Positions 34,201 to 46,600 of a DNA stretch of 64,000 bases are shown here, piece after piece. The translations under genes and the position numbers were made by a program. Source of the DNA: Auanema rhodensis (lineage: Eukaryota; Nematoda; Chromadorea; Rhabditida; Rhabditidae); NCBI GenBank assembly GCA_964057225.1, contig OZ059897.1, positions 17,112,001 through 17,176,000 of the forward strand, given 5' to 3'. A model generated the notes under the pieces. The model saw nothing but the letters and a program-made list of their open reading frames with translations. It made no database searches and had not been told where the DNA came from. Position 1 is the stretch's first letter. Each line of letters opens with the position of its first letter.

Positions 34201-37200
34201 CTTGTTGTCTCAAATTATCAATTTCAAGTTTTTGGGAAGATAATTTCAATTTCGACCTTTCATATATCTTCGTCTTTAATAGAAACCTACAAATTTGTCA
34301 AATAAAAATCGATTTACCTCATCTAAAAAGCGAAGCTTCAATTCATCAAACTCATTAGTTTTAGATACTAAACTAGCCTCTAGTTTCAATGATCTATCTT
34401 CCAAATTAGAACAATTTTTAAAAGCCTGTAATGGTTAACATTAAAGATTTTGCGCTATTATAACTAACGGTTTTCAACTGAGAATTAAGACACCAGATTT
34501 CTCCTTTCAGAGCTTCCACGGTTGTTTCGAGTTCACTCTTCAATTCACAAAGTTTTTCTAAGTCCTACATAGCATCATTGATGTTAATCTCTCATTTTGA
34601 ACAGTATATACCTGATAAATGTCGTCTTGCGTTTTGACTGAATCATTGACACATTGTCGAAGGATAATATTTTCGGAAACCAAACGACCTACTTGTGTTT
34701 CATCTACGGCATAATTATAAAAAAACAAAATATGTAAAAAAAAAACCATTTTCAGCCTTCAAGTCTTCATATTTTAGAAGGTTATTAACATTCGAGTTAT
34801 TTTTCGAAATATCTATACCTTCAACGTTTGAGCATAGTATAGTCTGAAAATAATTTCTTTGCAAAATAATTATTTGAAGACCTACGGTATTCAAAATAGA
34901 GGTAGTAGATTCTTCAAAAGTTTGAGTACCAGTTGTAACCTTAAAATAACAATTCATTTCAATATTCAATCATTTTTCAACCTTTTCAATAATATTGGAT
35001 TGAACATGTTCACGTTTTAAAGCGAAGTCCTCGAGCGTCTGTAAACAACTTTTAGGAATATCAACTCTCAAATATTCAAATCTTCAAGTAATTTATTAAA
35101 AACTTGAACAAACCTTAGTATCTTCAAACAGTTCGCATTTGTTAGAAAGCGCAACATTTTCAACTTTCATTGCTAAAGTTGGTGGTTCTGGAGCCTCCAT
35201 AACATCTAATTCCCCATGATTAGAATTATGTTTTGGTCTTCGCTTAAAAATATTAATAAAAACTTAAAAAAGCGTATATTTGTTACTTGTTCATATGCTT
35301 CAATAATCTCATGCAACTCATGAATTTCCTGCTCAAGTAATGCAATTTTTTCGATATATGGTGTAGTACAGAGTTCGTTTATCTGTAATAAATATCAACA
35401 ATTATCGATATATTTCTTGCCTACTTCTATCGAGTTTTTCCGACTATTTTGTCTGTGTAATTCTTCTTCTTCCCATTTTTTTCTTAACTCTTCCCATTTA
35501 GCTTGGTCACTCAAACGCTCATAATCTAACTGAATTGTCACACAAATTAGTTAAAAAATTAGTATAAATTACCTCAGAACGTATTTTCTCGAGTTCAAGC
35601 TTCACAGCGTTAGTTTCAATGAGATTAATGCGTGCATGCCCCAATTCTATACTTACGGAATCCAATTCTTTTTCAAGCACACTGTTTCTCTCTTTAATAT
35701 TGGCGGTTAGTTCCTTTTCTCCTTCTAAAGCTGTTGATAATTTCTTAATCTGAAAAAAGATATATGGGCAATTACTTTTTATTTTCCATAATACCTTTGA
35801 GAATAAAGATACATTATTGCTCTTCTCTGATTCTATTTCTTCCGAAAGATACTTAATTCTAAAACGAATTATTAAATACAAATTCAAGTTTAAGTGCATA
35901 CTGTGCTCTCAGATCATATTCATCAGTTCGCATACTATCAATGTTTTCTATTGACTGCTTAAGATCGAAGTTCATACACTTCAACTCGTTGACTTCGTTG
36001 GATAGGGTTTCAATTGTATTTGATTTTGTTAACATTTCTAGATACAAAATAAATTACACTCGATTATTGTTTTTTTACCAACCAGACTCTAAACTTGTCA
36101 GATAATCGATCTGTGAGATTAATTTTTCTTTTTCCACCGCAAACTTTTCCTGCTCCTAGAGTATTGTACTGCTATAGTTGAAATAACAGCAGATTTATAC
36201 CTGAGCTACTAAAACGTTAACTTGTTTCCGCATATTCTCGATTTCATTTTGATCTTGTAGTAGCATTTCTGCTTCACACAACTTTTCCACAAGCTTCTCA
36301 TTTTCTTCTTCTAGTGTTTTAACTTTCAGGGCCAAACTTTTGGAACGGAGTTTATCTTCTGTAATCAAGCAAATATAATTTTGTTCTATGATTATTGAAA
36401 TCAGATTCGTAAGCTACCTTATTATTGTAAATTAAATCGTAATAAAACCGGTTTTCAACAATCAATAAAATATTGAATGAGCGTCATACATAGCCAGTTA
36501 TTCATTTTTGATTAAATGTTTAAACTAGACAACTTCCGTATCTACTTAATACACCTTTATAGAAATACTGAAAACTAATGGTGAAACAAAAATGCCCAGG
36601 ATGTAACTCATTCGGACTGCAACACTCTTATAGCATACGGGGCTTAGTAGCGGCGATATTTTGTTTCCCATTCGGCCTATATTGCTGCTTAAGATGGAGA
36701 TATAACTTTTGTGAAATGTGTAAATGCGAGGTAAGAAGTACATATTTTTCAAAAGAAAATGAAATAAAGGTTTTCATCATGGAAAAAAACAGCAGCGAAC
36801 TAGCTTCATACGGGTATCATTTTAAAGCGTCACAGGTCAGTCAAAAACTTTCTCTCCTCTTTCTTCACATCTACAATTCTTTTATTTCAGCCGAAGAAAG
36901 ATATTATGAAAAATGAAAGATATAGATGAAATCACACAATTACAATTAAACGCTCTCAAATAAAATAATAATTGTTCCTTATGATAAATATGTTAAACAC
37001 TAATCTCAGGCTTACCTGTAGATTTTCTATTTATCTGCTCTTTTTCTAATTCCAAAGCTTTTAGTTTAGTTTCAAATGCTCTTGAACGAATAATCGAGCG
37101 ATGATCAACCTAATTATGCAAACTGAACTGATATAGAAAATAATACACATACCTTCGAAGCTCCCAATGATTCTCTCAAAATACCTATATGCTGCTCATA

Positions 37201-39035
37201 AATTACAATATCAGCCTCTAGAACTTCTATCAGATTGTCTTGAGCACACAAAGCATCTGTTATTATGGTGGAAAATAAGATGAAAATAAAAATAAATAAA
37301 CCTTTCAGGCGATCTACATCATCAAGAATGCTATGCTTTTGATCTTCCATAAGCAATACGATAGACTCAGCATCAGTTAATTCTTGTATCAATGTATCTT
37401 CCAAATTCAAACTAGCTTGTAACTGGAAATGAATAAAAGGATTGAGAAAAAATTCAACAAGCTACTTTTTCGTTTAAGCTGCGATTACTTCTCGCACTTT
37501 CATCAAGTTCGTTTGTTATTCTTATTATTTTATTTCTATAAAAAAAAGTCAAGATATTAAAAAGACACTACGTAACCTGAGCTCGACAACTTCTTCTCGT
37601 AAATGGCCATTCTGTTTGACTTCCCAATCACGGGAATTTCGAAGCGTATCTATTTCATATTGCATACATTCGATCTATTCAAAAGTATTTAATTAGACAA
37701 CTTATGACAATCCCACTTTTTGTGAAAGGTTTGCGCTGATATCTGCCATTTTCTCCTCCAGCTCTCGAATTCGACTCTGAGTTACGGCTTTATTTTTTAA
37801 ATTAGCTTGTTTGGCATCTTTAAGCGCGGCTTCTTTTTCAGACAAAGTCTAAATATTGACGAAAGTGAATTATTTTAAACGTTCGACAAATTAATAACAA
37901 TGAAACTATTACTTCAATCAAATACACCTTCTCTCTGTTTGCGGTATCTCGAAGAATTTCTATTTCATTTCGAAAAGCATCATTTTCTTGCATAATATGC
38001 GACAAACGAAGCTGATATTCCTCTTCCAAAGCACTATGAAACTTTGAATTTGCTCAATTGACAAGATGTTAAAATCTACCTATCCCTATTACATGAAGAG
38101 GGGGGTAAATCGAAGGTTACTCTTTTTTTCTGCCTTTTCCGCAATGTTATCTCCTTATCCAAATTAGGGCCCTGAAACAGATAAGTAGAATGACGCTGGA
38201 TAGGGTTCATTATACAGAGAAGCAATTTCTGTTGGCAATATCATCTTCATCAACTTCACTGGGATCCAAAGGTGGGGGAGATCCTCCGGAATTGTCTGCA
38301 GAGTTGTATTAAACAATTATATTTAAGGAATATTACCTCTCACTACAGCATGTCCTGGGCTACGGTATATTGGCGCTAAAGTTTTACGAGAGTCAATTCC
38401 GTGGTACGATTCAGTCTCTGTACTCACTTCCTTGGTTTCCTTACATTCTATTTCCTGTAGCATATTGAACAACTGAGAAACAAATATGTATCAAGCTGAA
38501 CCTCAAATTTTTTTTGGACCAATCGCATAGCTTGACTTTTCACGTTCGCGACCTCTCCCTGTTCTCGGCATTGCTCCTAAAACCATTAATGTAAGAGGAA
38601 AGTCTTCAGTTGCACCTGTAGATCTAGGATATGCCTCTCTTTCTCAAGTATAACCGTATTCAGTTCAACTATTCGCTGATCCTGAAAATGTGTAGTTAAG
38701 AATTTCAGACTAAAAAAATAAACTTTATATTTCAACTGGCTTTGTAGATTTTCAAAATCAACTTCAGAAAGTTGGCTAGTTGTTGAAATCTGCTCTTCTA
38801 ACGCCTATAAAACGAAATTAAACAGGATATTTGATTGTAGCATACCTTCAATTTAATAATTTGCTCTTTCACAATAAGATTTTTCTTTTCTAGTTCTTCA
38901 ACAAGCATATCATTTTTTTTTAATGATTGTGTTAACAGATTTTCCAATTCTCCATTGCAACCCTAAGTGTGTATTTAATAGGAGTTGGGCTTTTCAACAA
39001 CATACTACTATATTGGAAGAGGCTGTAGATGACAT
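31291..39035 (-). CDS. Very long coiled-coil protein
   Basis: Some forty-odd exons separated by ~50-bp introns, about 1,700 residues. ATG 39035-39033 (MSSTASSNI, then GCNGELENLLTQSLKKND); stop TAA 31293-31291 after RRRMGSSGKNN. Almost every exon is Glu/Lys/Leu/Gln-rich heptad sequence, for example EEYQLRLSHIMQENDAFRNE (37980-38030), ALEGEKELTANIKERNSVLE (35640-35740) and NTAAHISKLELQNELLQDSE (32120-32200). Near the N-terminus there is a non-helical part with PPPLDPSEVDEDD and KKRVTFDLPPSS (38095-38280). I see no motor, GRIP, CAP-Gly or other named domain, so I cannot choose between golgin, centrosomal, nuclear-envelope or myosin-tail-like proteins. It shares a 243-bp divergent promoter with the gene at 39279. 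One intron (about 36361-37015) hosts another gene on the opposite strand. Individual exon joins were not all checked. Confidence 0.65.
36578..36929 (+). CDS. BRI3-like small membrane protein, nested in an intron
   Basis: About 90 residues in three exons: MVKQKCPGCNSFGLQHSYSI, a hydrophobic segment LVAAIFCFPFGLYCCLRW, and a second cysteine pair FCEMCKCE; then (after an intron 36730-36770) VFIMEKNSSELASYGYHF and (after another to 36892) PKKDIMKNERYR with TGA 36927-36929. The pattern CxxC, FPFG(L)xCC, CxxC is that of brain protein I3 and its LITAF/CDIP relatives, which sit on endosomal and lysosomal membranes with the Cys pairs folding around an embedded helix. It lies wholly inside an intron of the minus-strand coiled-coil gene. 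The C-terminal tail is poorly conserved and the last intron is less sure. Confidence 0.68.
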
Positions 39036-39278
39036 AGTAAACAAAAATCACTTCAGAGCATAACTGTAATTGAAATAATTAGTAAGTTATATATTTCTAT
39101 TTTTACATGATACAGATTCCATGTGGAACTAGCATAAGTTACGCACAGGTTGACGCACTTGAGGTGTTTACAACAATTAATCCGCATATACTTAGTTGAA
39201 TTTTTTGTTCGTCGTGTTCAACTATTTTGGTCTAACAATTGATGTTTTGAGAAAATTTACAAATTTCCAATAGATGCA
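39036..39278. promoter_or_regulatory. Short bidirectional promoter region
   Basis: Only 243 bp separate the start codons of the coiled-coil gene (-) and the next gene (+), so this must contain both promoters and 5' UTRs unless the starts are mis-placed. AT-rich; no specific element recognised. Confidence 0.45.
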
Positions 39279-40465
39279 ATGTCGTTCTGTTATGATGATG
39301 AAGAAATCATGGATATTACACTAGGAGAAGAGGTAAGATTGAATGAGAGGTTTCTTCTCAATAATTTGTAGGGTACTACCATCTATGAAAAAGATGAACA
39401 GATGAATGAGGAGACTGAGGTTCAGCCTTTTATTCGATCAAACTTTGAATTTTCGCATATTCAAAGAGTTGATTCATTTAAAAAATCACAATCGAAATGC
39501 CGTATGATTTTATGTAGGTCTTCGCAGCAAAAAAAAGGTTTTCAGAAATTTCTAGAAAAATATGTTCTTACAAAGGTATTTCCAAGTACGGATGTAGTAT
39601 TTTTTATTGTATAATTGAGGCCCTACCAAATCCATTTTTTCTCGATATACTTGTAACCCATGAGTTGGCTAAGAAAATTAAACGTTATGTGAAGACAATA
39701 GTTTATGCTACTTGTTCGAATGAATCAGTACCCAAAGGTAGTGTTGCTTAGTGCAGTCTTATAAATATGATATTAGGCGATAAAAATGCTCTATATATAC
39801 ATGAGCTGAATCAAAAAGTAACACTGGCGTTAGTAAAAGTTGGCTCTTTACCTTCTAATATATTGAAGGAAGTTCAGAAATATCATCGAAAGGTACTTTG
39901 AAACAAAAGGTGATTAATTGAAGTATTTAAAGTATGTGACTGATGTAAACATAAAAGCAGAATCGCAGGATTTAAAAAATGATATAGCTTGTGAAGTATG
40001 GATACAAGTTATTTTTTAAAGCAAAAATATAGTTTAGGCAATAGATTGTCTTAGTCATCATATGATTCACAATATTTATTTATCAAATTTAAACGAGGAT
40101 GATTGCAAGGTAATTCATTTTCAACGGCAATTATCTAAATTTTAAAAATTTCAGGTTTACTATTTTTGTGGAGTTCACCTAAGATTTTTCGAACTGCTTT
40201 TCACGTTTTTACAAATGGAATGGAATATTTTTGAAAACTGTAAGCATTGGGTTTGTTTTTACGTTTAATTTCAAGTAAACTTTGAAATAATTTCAGAGAA
40301 ATGAACTTATATTAAAATACAAAAATGATATGAAAATAGTTTTGAATAACTTTCCTTCCGATGTTATTGAGGTTAGATTGTAAAATTTTCGACGAACAAT
40401 TTAAGGCTTTAGAACTTGTACCTTTTCTATCTAAACAGGTATGCCATATTGTGGATACATGGTGA
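39279..40465 (+). CDS. Unrecognised protein
   Basis: About 295 residues in roughly ten exons. ATG 39279 (MSFCYDDEEIMDITLGEE) and TGA 40463-40465 after PFLSKQVCHIVDTW. The N-terminal 80 residues are acidic then basic and probably disordered; from exon 39614 onward it reads as a helical domain (PNPFFLDILVTHELAKKIKR, HELNQKVTLALVKVGSLP, CLSHHMIHNIYLSN, FCGVHLRFFELLFTFLQMEW, VLNNFPSDVIEALELVPFL). No motif I know is present. Exons, phases and splice sites are consistent throughout, so this is a real gene rather than chance. The last exon may continue in a different way because its end uses the intron-like gtatgc reading to reach the stop. Confidence 0.68.
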
Positions 40466-40683
40466 CTATGATGTATGGTTTTCGAAAGGCTTAGATATAT
40501 TTTCTACCGCCAGTCTTTGATAAAATGTTTTTTTGCAAAGTCTTTAAACATTATTCACATTACTAAATTAATTTACTTTATATTCTAGAAAGTTCTGCAT
40601 ATTTAGTTAAGCAACATTGACATGGGGTCTGGGGAGGGGTTAACTTTATACTATTTTTCACATTAGAAATTGACTTTTTCTTA

Positions 40684-42977
40684 TCATAGGAAAACTTGAA
40701 TGAGTAGGAAGATCAGCATACAGGTAGCAATGTAAATGTTGATTTTAAGGCGAATTGTGGCGTTCTGTGGCTCCATGTAGTAGCTAAATCCTGTTTCTTC
40801 GTTTTGTATCAAATTATTGTCATTGCTTCCGATTCGTATCTGATCATCAGTATAGTTTGTTCCACTTAGTATCTTCCGTAAATTATTTCCTTTTGTGGAA
40901 GATTTTGATTTTGTGGACAATCGACAAGATCCTAAAAAATATAGCATAATTTAAATATAAAGCTTATTCTGTCACCATATTCTTGCAAAACTATTGTTTT
41001 TGAAGAATTGGAGTTAAAGTGTAGGTTCCGTGAACAATGTGCTCCCGTAGACGATAAATATAGCCGTCCATCGACTACTTTAGAAATCTATATGTCCGAA
41101 AATAAATAAATAATACTTTCAATTTACAAAGCATGACTGTATGTCCGGAGAGCGAGTTGTATAAGTAAAAATTGTTTGATTTTCTTTCCATGATCCTATA
41201 CAGTTGTAGAGGCGATCTAATAGTAGGTATATTCATACTTAATTGAACAAATATACTTACTGTCATAAATGGTTCCACTGTGACAGTCATAAGCGGAAAT
41301 TTTGAGAAGATTAGTACGACTACAATCGACTGTCACTTCATAGCAATCATCTGCTACGATGTCTGATGGAGTACGGTATTTCCCCGTTATTCCACAAGAT
41401 GATGGCACAGGGGTTTCTATTACAGCTGCAATCCAAGGTAGTTTGGAAAAACCACCTTCTGGTCTATAATATTATTTATTTCATTAGCTTGATTAATTCG
41501 TATTACTCGCAAAGTGATAAGTTAGTTTGTTCCGTGGGTACTGTTGAGGTAAACTCTAGCATAGAATTGCTTCTAGGTTTGAACCAAAAACAATGATATC
41601 CAACAGGTTCGCCACTAAACTCATTAATACTACAAGCTCCAGTAAAATTAATTGTAAAACCATTTAGTCTCTGAGTAAACGAGAATTCGATCGTTTTCGA
41701 TACTAAGACAATAAGAAAAAACGGGAACATTTCCGTTTTGATTGTATTCAAGTAAATTATCTGTTACAACAAGGTTACGGTAGTTACCCTGGAGCCATTC
41801 AGGAAATTTGCACTGTTGCACAGCGACACTACCACTTTCTACAAAGTAAAATTTTTTTAAATACATAGTTACTAAGAAATACTTGGAAGAAAAGTATATT
41901 GCTCAAAGTAATAAGATGAACGTAATTGAGTGCACGATGAATTTTTTGAAAAATTAACTGTCACTCCCATATCATTCTTCAGAATAATCTTAAAAAGAAA
42001 AAATGCTTAATTGTCAATTCTGAACATACTCCACAGCGCGTTTCATCGGTGTCCAAATTTTCAACCATTATGTAATGGTTTCCATTGCCGTCTCTCCATC
42101 TTCCTAAACATTCGAAAGATGTGCTGAAATCAGGAAAAGTACAGTTTACAAAATTAATGCTTATAATAGAAGAGGATTGACAGTTTTCTCCCTGGAAATA
42201 CATTGTTATTTTGTATACAAAAGGAAAAACTCAACAAAACTGCTATTCAAGCCTTCGCAAAATATTGTATTGTCATTATTTTTATATGTGATGAAAAAGT
42301 TGCTCTCCAAATCGCAATTTGCTGGTTTTCGGTGCTCGCCCCCTGAATTAACTATTGTAAGTCTGTTTTCAATAATTAAAAACTTAGTAATATAAATCCA
42401 TCTTCCATATTTACTTGGTGAATGGCAAAACAAGATTGCTTGGCTTCTTCTATTGAGTCAAAGCAATTATTTTCTAGAAATATTGAACGAGTATAAGATA
42501 CAATTGTGATCTTGGTGGTTTACCTTGCTGATGGGCAATTTGAACAATATTTAAAGATAATGATAATAATGTAATACATTTAAAGCAAATTTCCCTTCCC
42601 ATTCGACTATAATCAGAATTCATTAATGAGAAAAAAACTACGAATACCGTTGACCCATAATGTATGAACTAGCAAAGGTCTCATAACATTCACCAAACGT
42701 GGTGATGGAAGATGATGTTACAATAATCTGTACCATTTGATTACATATAAAAAACTTAATTAACTTTCACAACCTTATTGGTTGAAGAATTATAGCTGTC
42801 AACGGCGAGATTATCAGACACAAATACTCCGTGAAATGCACTATCAATGAAACACCGGGGTAGAGCGAATGCTGTACAGAAGTCAGATAAAAACGTATAA
42901 CAGAAAAAATTTATCAAACCTGAACATGAATATAATAAAACTAAACACCAGGAAATCATTGGTAAAAGTGAGAACAT
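40684..42977 (-). CDS. Secreted Cys-rich glycoprotein, probably GPI-anchored
   Basis: ATG 42977 begins MFSLLPMISWCLVLLYSCS, a clear signal peptide; the next exon starts ALPRCFIDSAFHGVFV. Multiple exons follow with regularly spaced cysteines and repeated elements of similar form: NCTFPDFSTSFECLGRW (near 42130), CKFPEWLQGNYRNLVV (near 41790) and SSCGITGKYRTPSDIVADDC (near 41380). The C-terminus (LKINIYIATCMLIFLLIQVF, stop TGA 40686-40684) is a short hydrophobic tail without cytoplasmic residues, as in GPI signals; a single-pass anchor is the alternative. N-glycosylation motifs occur (NYT, NAT). The C-F/P-W-G arrangement recalls uncharacterised secreted protein families of arthropods and nematodes (the DUF7042-7045 type), which I state from memory only. 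Exon joins in 41030-42500 are partly unresolved. Function unknown. Confidence 0.6.
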
Positions 42978-43659
42978 CTGGAAAAATTGATTATATACGT
43001 GGTTTATGAGGAAGTAATATGTAGTATCTCTTCAGTTTCCACTTATGGTGAATCGCACACATGTATATATATATATATATAAAGTGAAGAGCAAACGTAT
43101 ATATCATGAAAATATTTGATTAATACTCAACATTATATATAAGTATAATATAAGTTTTGCTAAGGCTGAGCCAAAGCAAAAAAAAATATGTTGTTCATAG
43201 ATATATAACCCTAGGAGTATAAAGTATAGGCTCAACTATATGCATTTATATTGTACTGTTTAGGTTTGACATTTTCTCTTGAGTTCCCATGAACACTCAA
43301 AATTGCTTCCCGAAACTTTTTGACAAAAATTTTCCCGAAAAATTTCAAAATAATTTCATGATGAGTATATGTTTTTAGATTAATTATTTCAAAGCAAAGA
43401 CGATGAACAATGTTATTTAACGAAAATATAAATCTTTAGGGTGAAAATCGAGGATATAAGTGTGAACCTATATCAGTTGATATCTCGGTGCATTTTTAAG
43501 CTAGCGCAAATCTGATAACACAGATCGACGCAGCTTAGAAATCCGCATCGAATGCACTATACTACATTGAGAAACGCTTAATACAAAAATTAGTTATGAT
43601 CGTTTGAAAAATGATGCATTAGTGCTCGAAAATAGGCATCAAATGTCATCATCAAAAAT
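42978..43659. other. Transition between gene region and satellite
   Basis: No gene seen. A short TA microsatellite lies at 43062-43080. From 43260 on the composition becomes less simple, with some words (GAAAATTTTG-like, CATCGAATGC) but no clear copy of the satellite unit. The array starts sharply at about 43660. Confidence 0.5.
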
Positions 43660-46600
43660 GCATAAATTAAAGTTCACGTAAATTTCAAAGTCATGGTTAC
43701 CATGCACCAATATCAATAAAAATTTGTTTTTAGACTAAGATGGACATGGGGAATCTAATTTTGAAAACCGCATCTCTTTATCTTTCACGGGAAGCGAGTT
43801 ACATACCAAGGGCACATCACGTGTACATTTAATTAGCATAAATTGAAGTTCACGTAAATTTCAAAGTCATGGTTACCATGCATCAATATCAATAAAAATT
43901 TGTATTCAGACTAATATGGACATGGGGAATCTAATTTTGAAAACCGCATCTCTTTATCTTTCATGGGAAGCGAGATACATACCGAGTGCACATCGCGTGT
44001 ACATTTAATTAGCATAAATTGAAGTTCACGTAAATTTCAAAATCATGGTTACCATGCACTAATATCAATGAAAATTTGGTTTTAGACTAATATGGACATG
44101 GGGAATCTAATTTTGAAAACCGCATCTCTTCATCTTTCACGGGAAGCGAGTTACATACCAAGTACACATCACGTGTACATTTAATTAGCATAAATTAAAG
44201 TTCACGTAAATTTCAAAGTCATGGTTACCATGCACCAATATCAATAAAAAATTGTTTTTAGACTAATATGGACATGGGGAATCTAATTTTGAAAATCGCA
44301 TCTCTTTATCTTTCACGGGAAGCGAGTTTCATACAAGTGCACATCACGTGTACATTTAATTAGCATAAATTGAAGTTCACGTGAATTTCAAAGTCATGGT
44401 TACCATGCACCAATATGAATAAGAATTTGTTTTTAGACTAATGTGGACATGGGGAATCTAATTTTGAAAACCGCATCTCTTTATCTTTCACGGGAAGCGA
44501 GATACATACCGAGTGCACATCGCGTGTACATTTAATTAGCATAAATTAAAGTTCATGTAAATTTCAAAGTCATGGTTGCCATGCACCAATATCAATAAAA
44601 ATTTGGTTTTAGACTAATATGGATATGGGGAATCTAATTTTGAAAACCGCATCTCTTTATCTTTCACGGGAAGCGAGTTTCATACCAAGTGCACATCACG
44701 TGTACATTTAATTAGCATAAATTAAAGTTCACGTAAATTTCAAAGTCATGGTTACCATGCATCAATATCAATAAAAATTTGTTTTCAGACTAATATGGAC
44801 ATGGGGAATCTAATTTTGAAAACCGCATCTTTTCATCTTTCACGGGAAGCGAGTTACATACCAAGTACACATCACGTGTACATTTAATTAGCATAAATTA
44901 AAGTTCACGTAAATTTCAAAGTCATGGTTACCATGCACCAATATCAATAAAATATTGTTTTTAGACTAATATGGACTTGGGGAATCTAATTTTGAAAACC
45001 GCATCTTTTCATCTTTCACGGGAAGCGAGTTACATACCAAGTACACATCACGTGTACATTTAATTAGCATAAATTAAAGTTCACGTAAATTTCGAAGTCA
45101 TGGTTACCATGCACTAATATCAATGAAAATTTGGTTTTAGACTAATATGGATATGGGGAATCTAATTTTGAAAACCGCATCTTTTCATCTTTCACGGGAA
45201 GCGAGTTACATACCAAGTACACATCACGTGTACATTTAATTAGCATAAATTAAAGTTCACGTAAATTTCGAAGTCATGGTTACCATGCACTAATATCAAT
45301 GAAAATTTGGTTTTAGACTAATATGGATATGGGGAATCTAATTTTGAAAACCGCATCTTTTCATCTTTCACGGGAAGCGAGTTACATACCAAGTACACAT
45401 CACGTGTACATTTAATTAGCATAAATTAAAGTTCACGTAAATTTCAAAGTCATGGTTACCATGCACCAATATCAATGAAAATTTGTTTTTAGACTAATAT
45501 GGACATGGGGAATCTAATTTTAAAAACCGCATCTCTTTATCTTTCACGGGAAGCGAGTTTCATACAAGTGCACATCACGTGTACATTTAATTAGCATAAA
45601 TTGAAGTTCACGTAAATTTCAAAGTCATGGTTACCATGCACCAATATGAATAAGAATTTGTTTTTAGACTAATATGGACATGGGGAATCTAATTTTGAAA
45701 ACCGCATCTCTTTATCTTTCACGGGAAGCGAGTTACATACCGAGTGCACATCACGTGTACATTTAATTAGCATAAATTAAAGTTCACGTAAATTTCGAAG
45801 TCATGGTTACCATGCACCAATATCAATAAAAATTTCTTTTTAGACTAATATGGACTTGGGGAATCTAATTTTGAAAACCGCATCTCTTTATCTTTCACGG
45901 GGAGCGAGTTTCATACCAAGTGCACATCACGTGTACATTTAATTAGCATAAATTAAAGTTCACGTAAATTTCAAAGTCATGGTTACCATGCACCAATATC
46001 AATGAAAATTTGTTTTTAGACTAATATGAACATGGTGAATCTAATTTTGAAAACCGCATCTCTTTATCTTTCACGGGAAGCGAGTTACATACCAAGTACA
46101 CATCACGTGTACATTTAATTAGCATAAATGAAAGTTCACGTAAATTTGAAAGTCATGGTTACCATGCACCAATATCAATAAAAATTTGTATTCAGACTAA
46201 TATGGACATGGGGAATCTAATTTTGAAAACCGCATCTCTTTATCTTTCACGGGAAGCGAGTTTCATACAAGTGCACATCACGTGTACATTTAATTAGCAT
46301 AAATTGAAGTTCACGTAAATTTCAAAGTCATGGTTACCATGCACCAATATGAATAAGAATTTGTTTTTAGACTAATATGGACATGGGGAATCTAATTTTG
46401 AAAACCGCATCTCTTTATCTTTCACGGGAAGCGAGTTACATACCGAGTGCACATCACGTGTACATTTAATTAGCATAAATTAAAGTTCACGTAAATTTCA
46501 AAGTCATGGTTACCATGCATCAATATCAATAAAATATTGTTTTTAGACTAATATGGACTTGGGGAATCTAATTTTGAAAACCGCATCTCTTCATCTATCA

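Noticed and set aside
36546-36752. Minus-strand frame overlapping the nested gene as a host exon
   Set aside because: The plus-strand reading has the BRI3 cysteine pattern and hydrophobic core; the minus frame has no heptads like its supposed neighbours.
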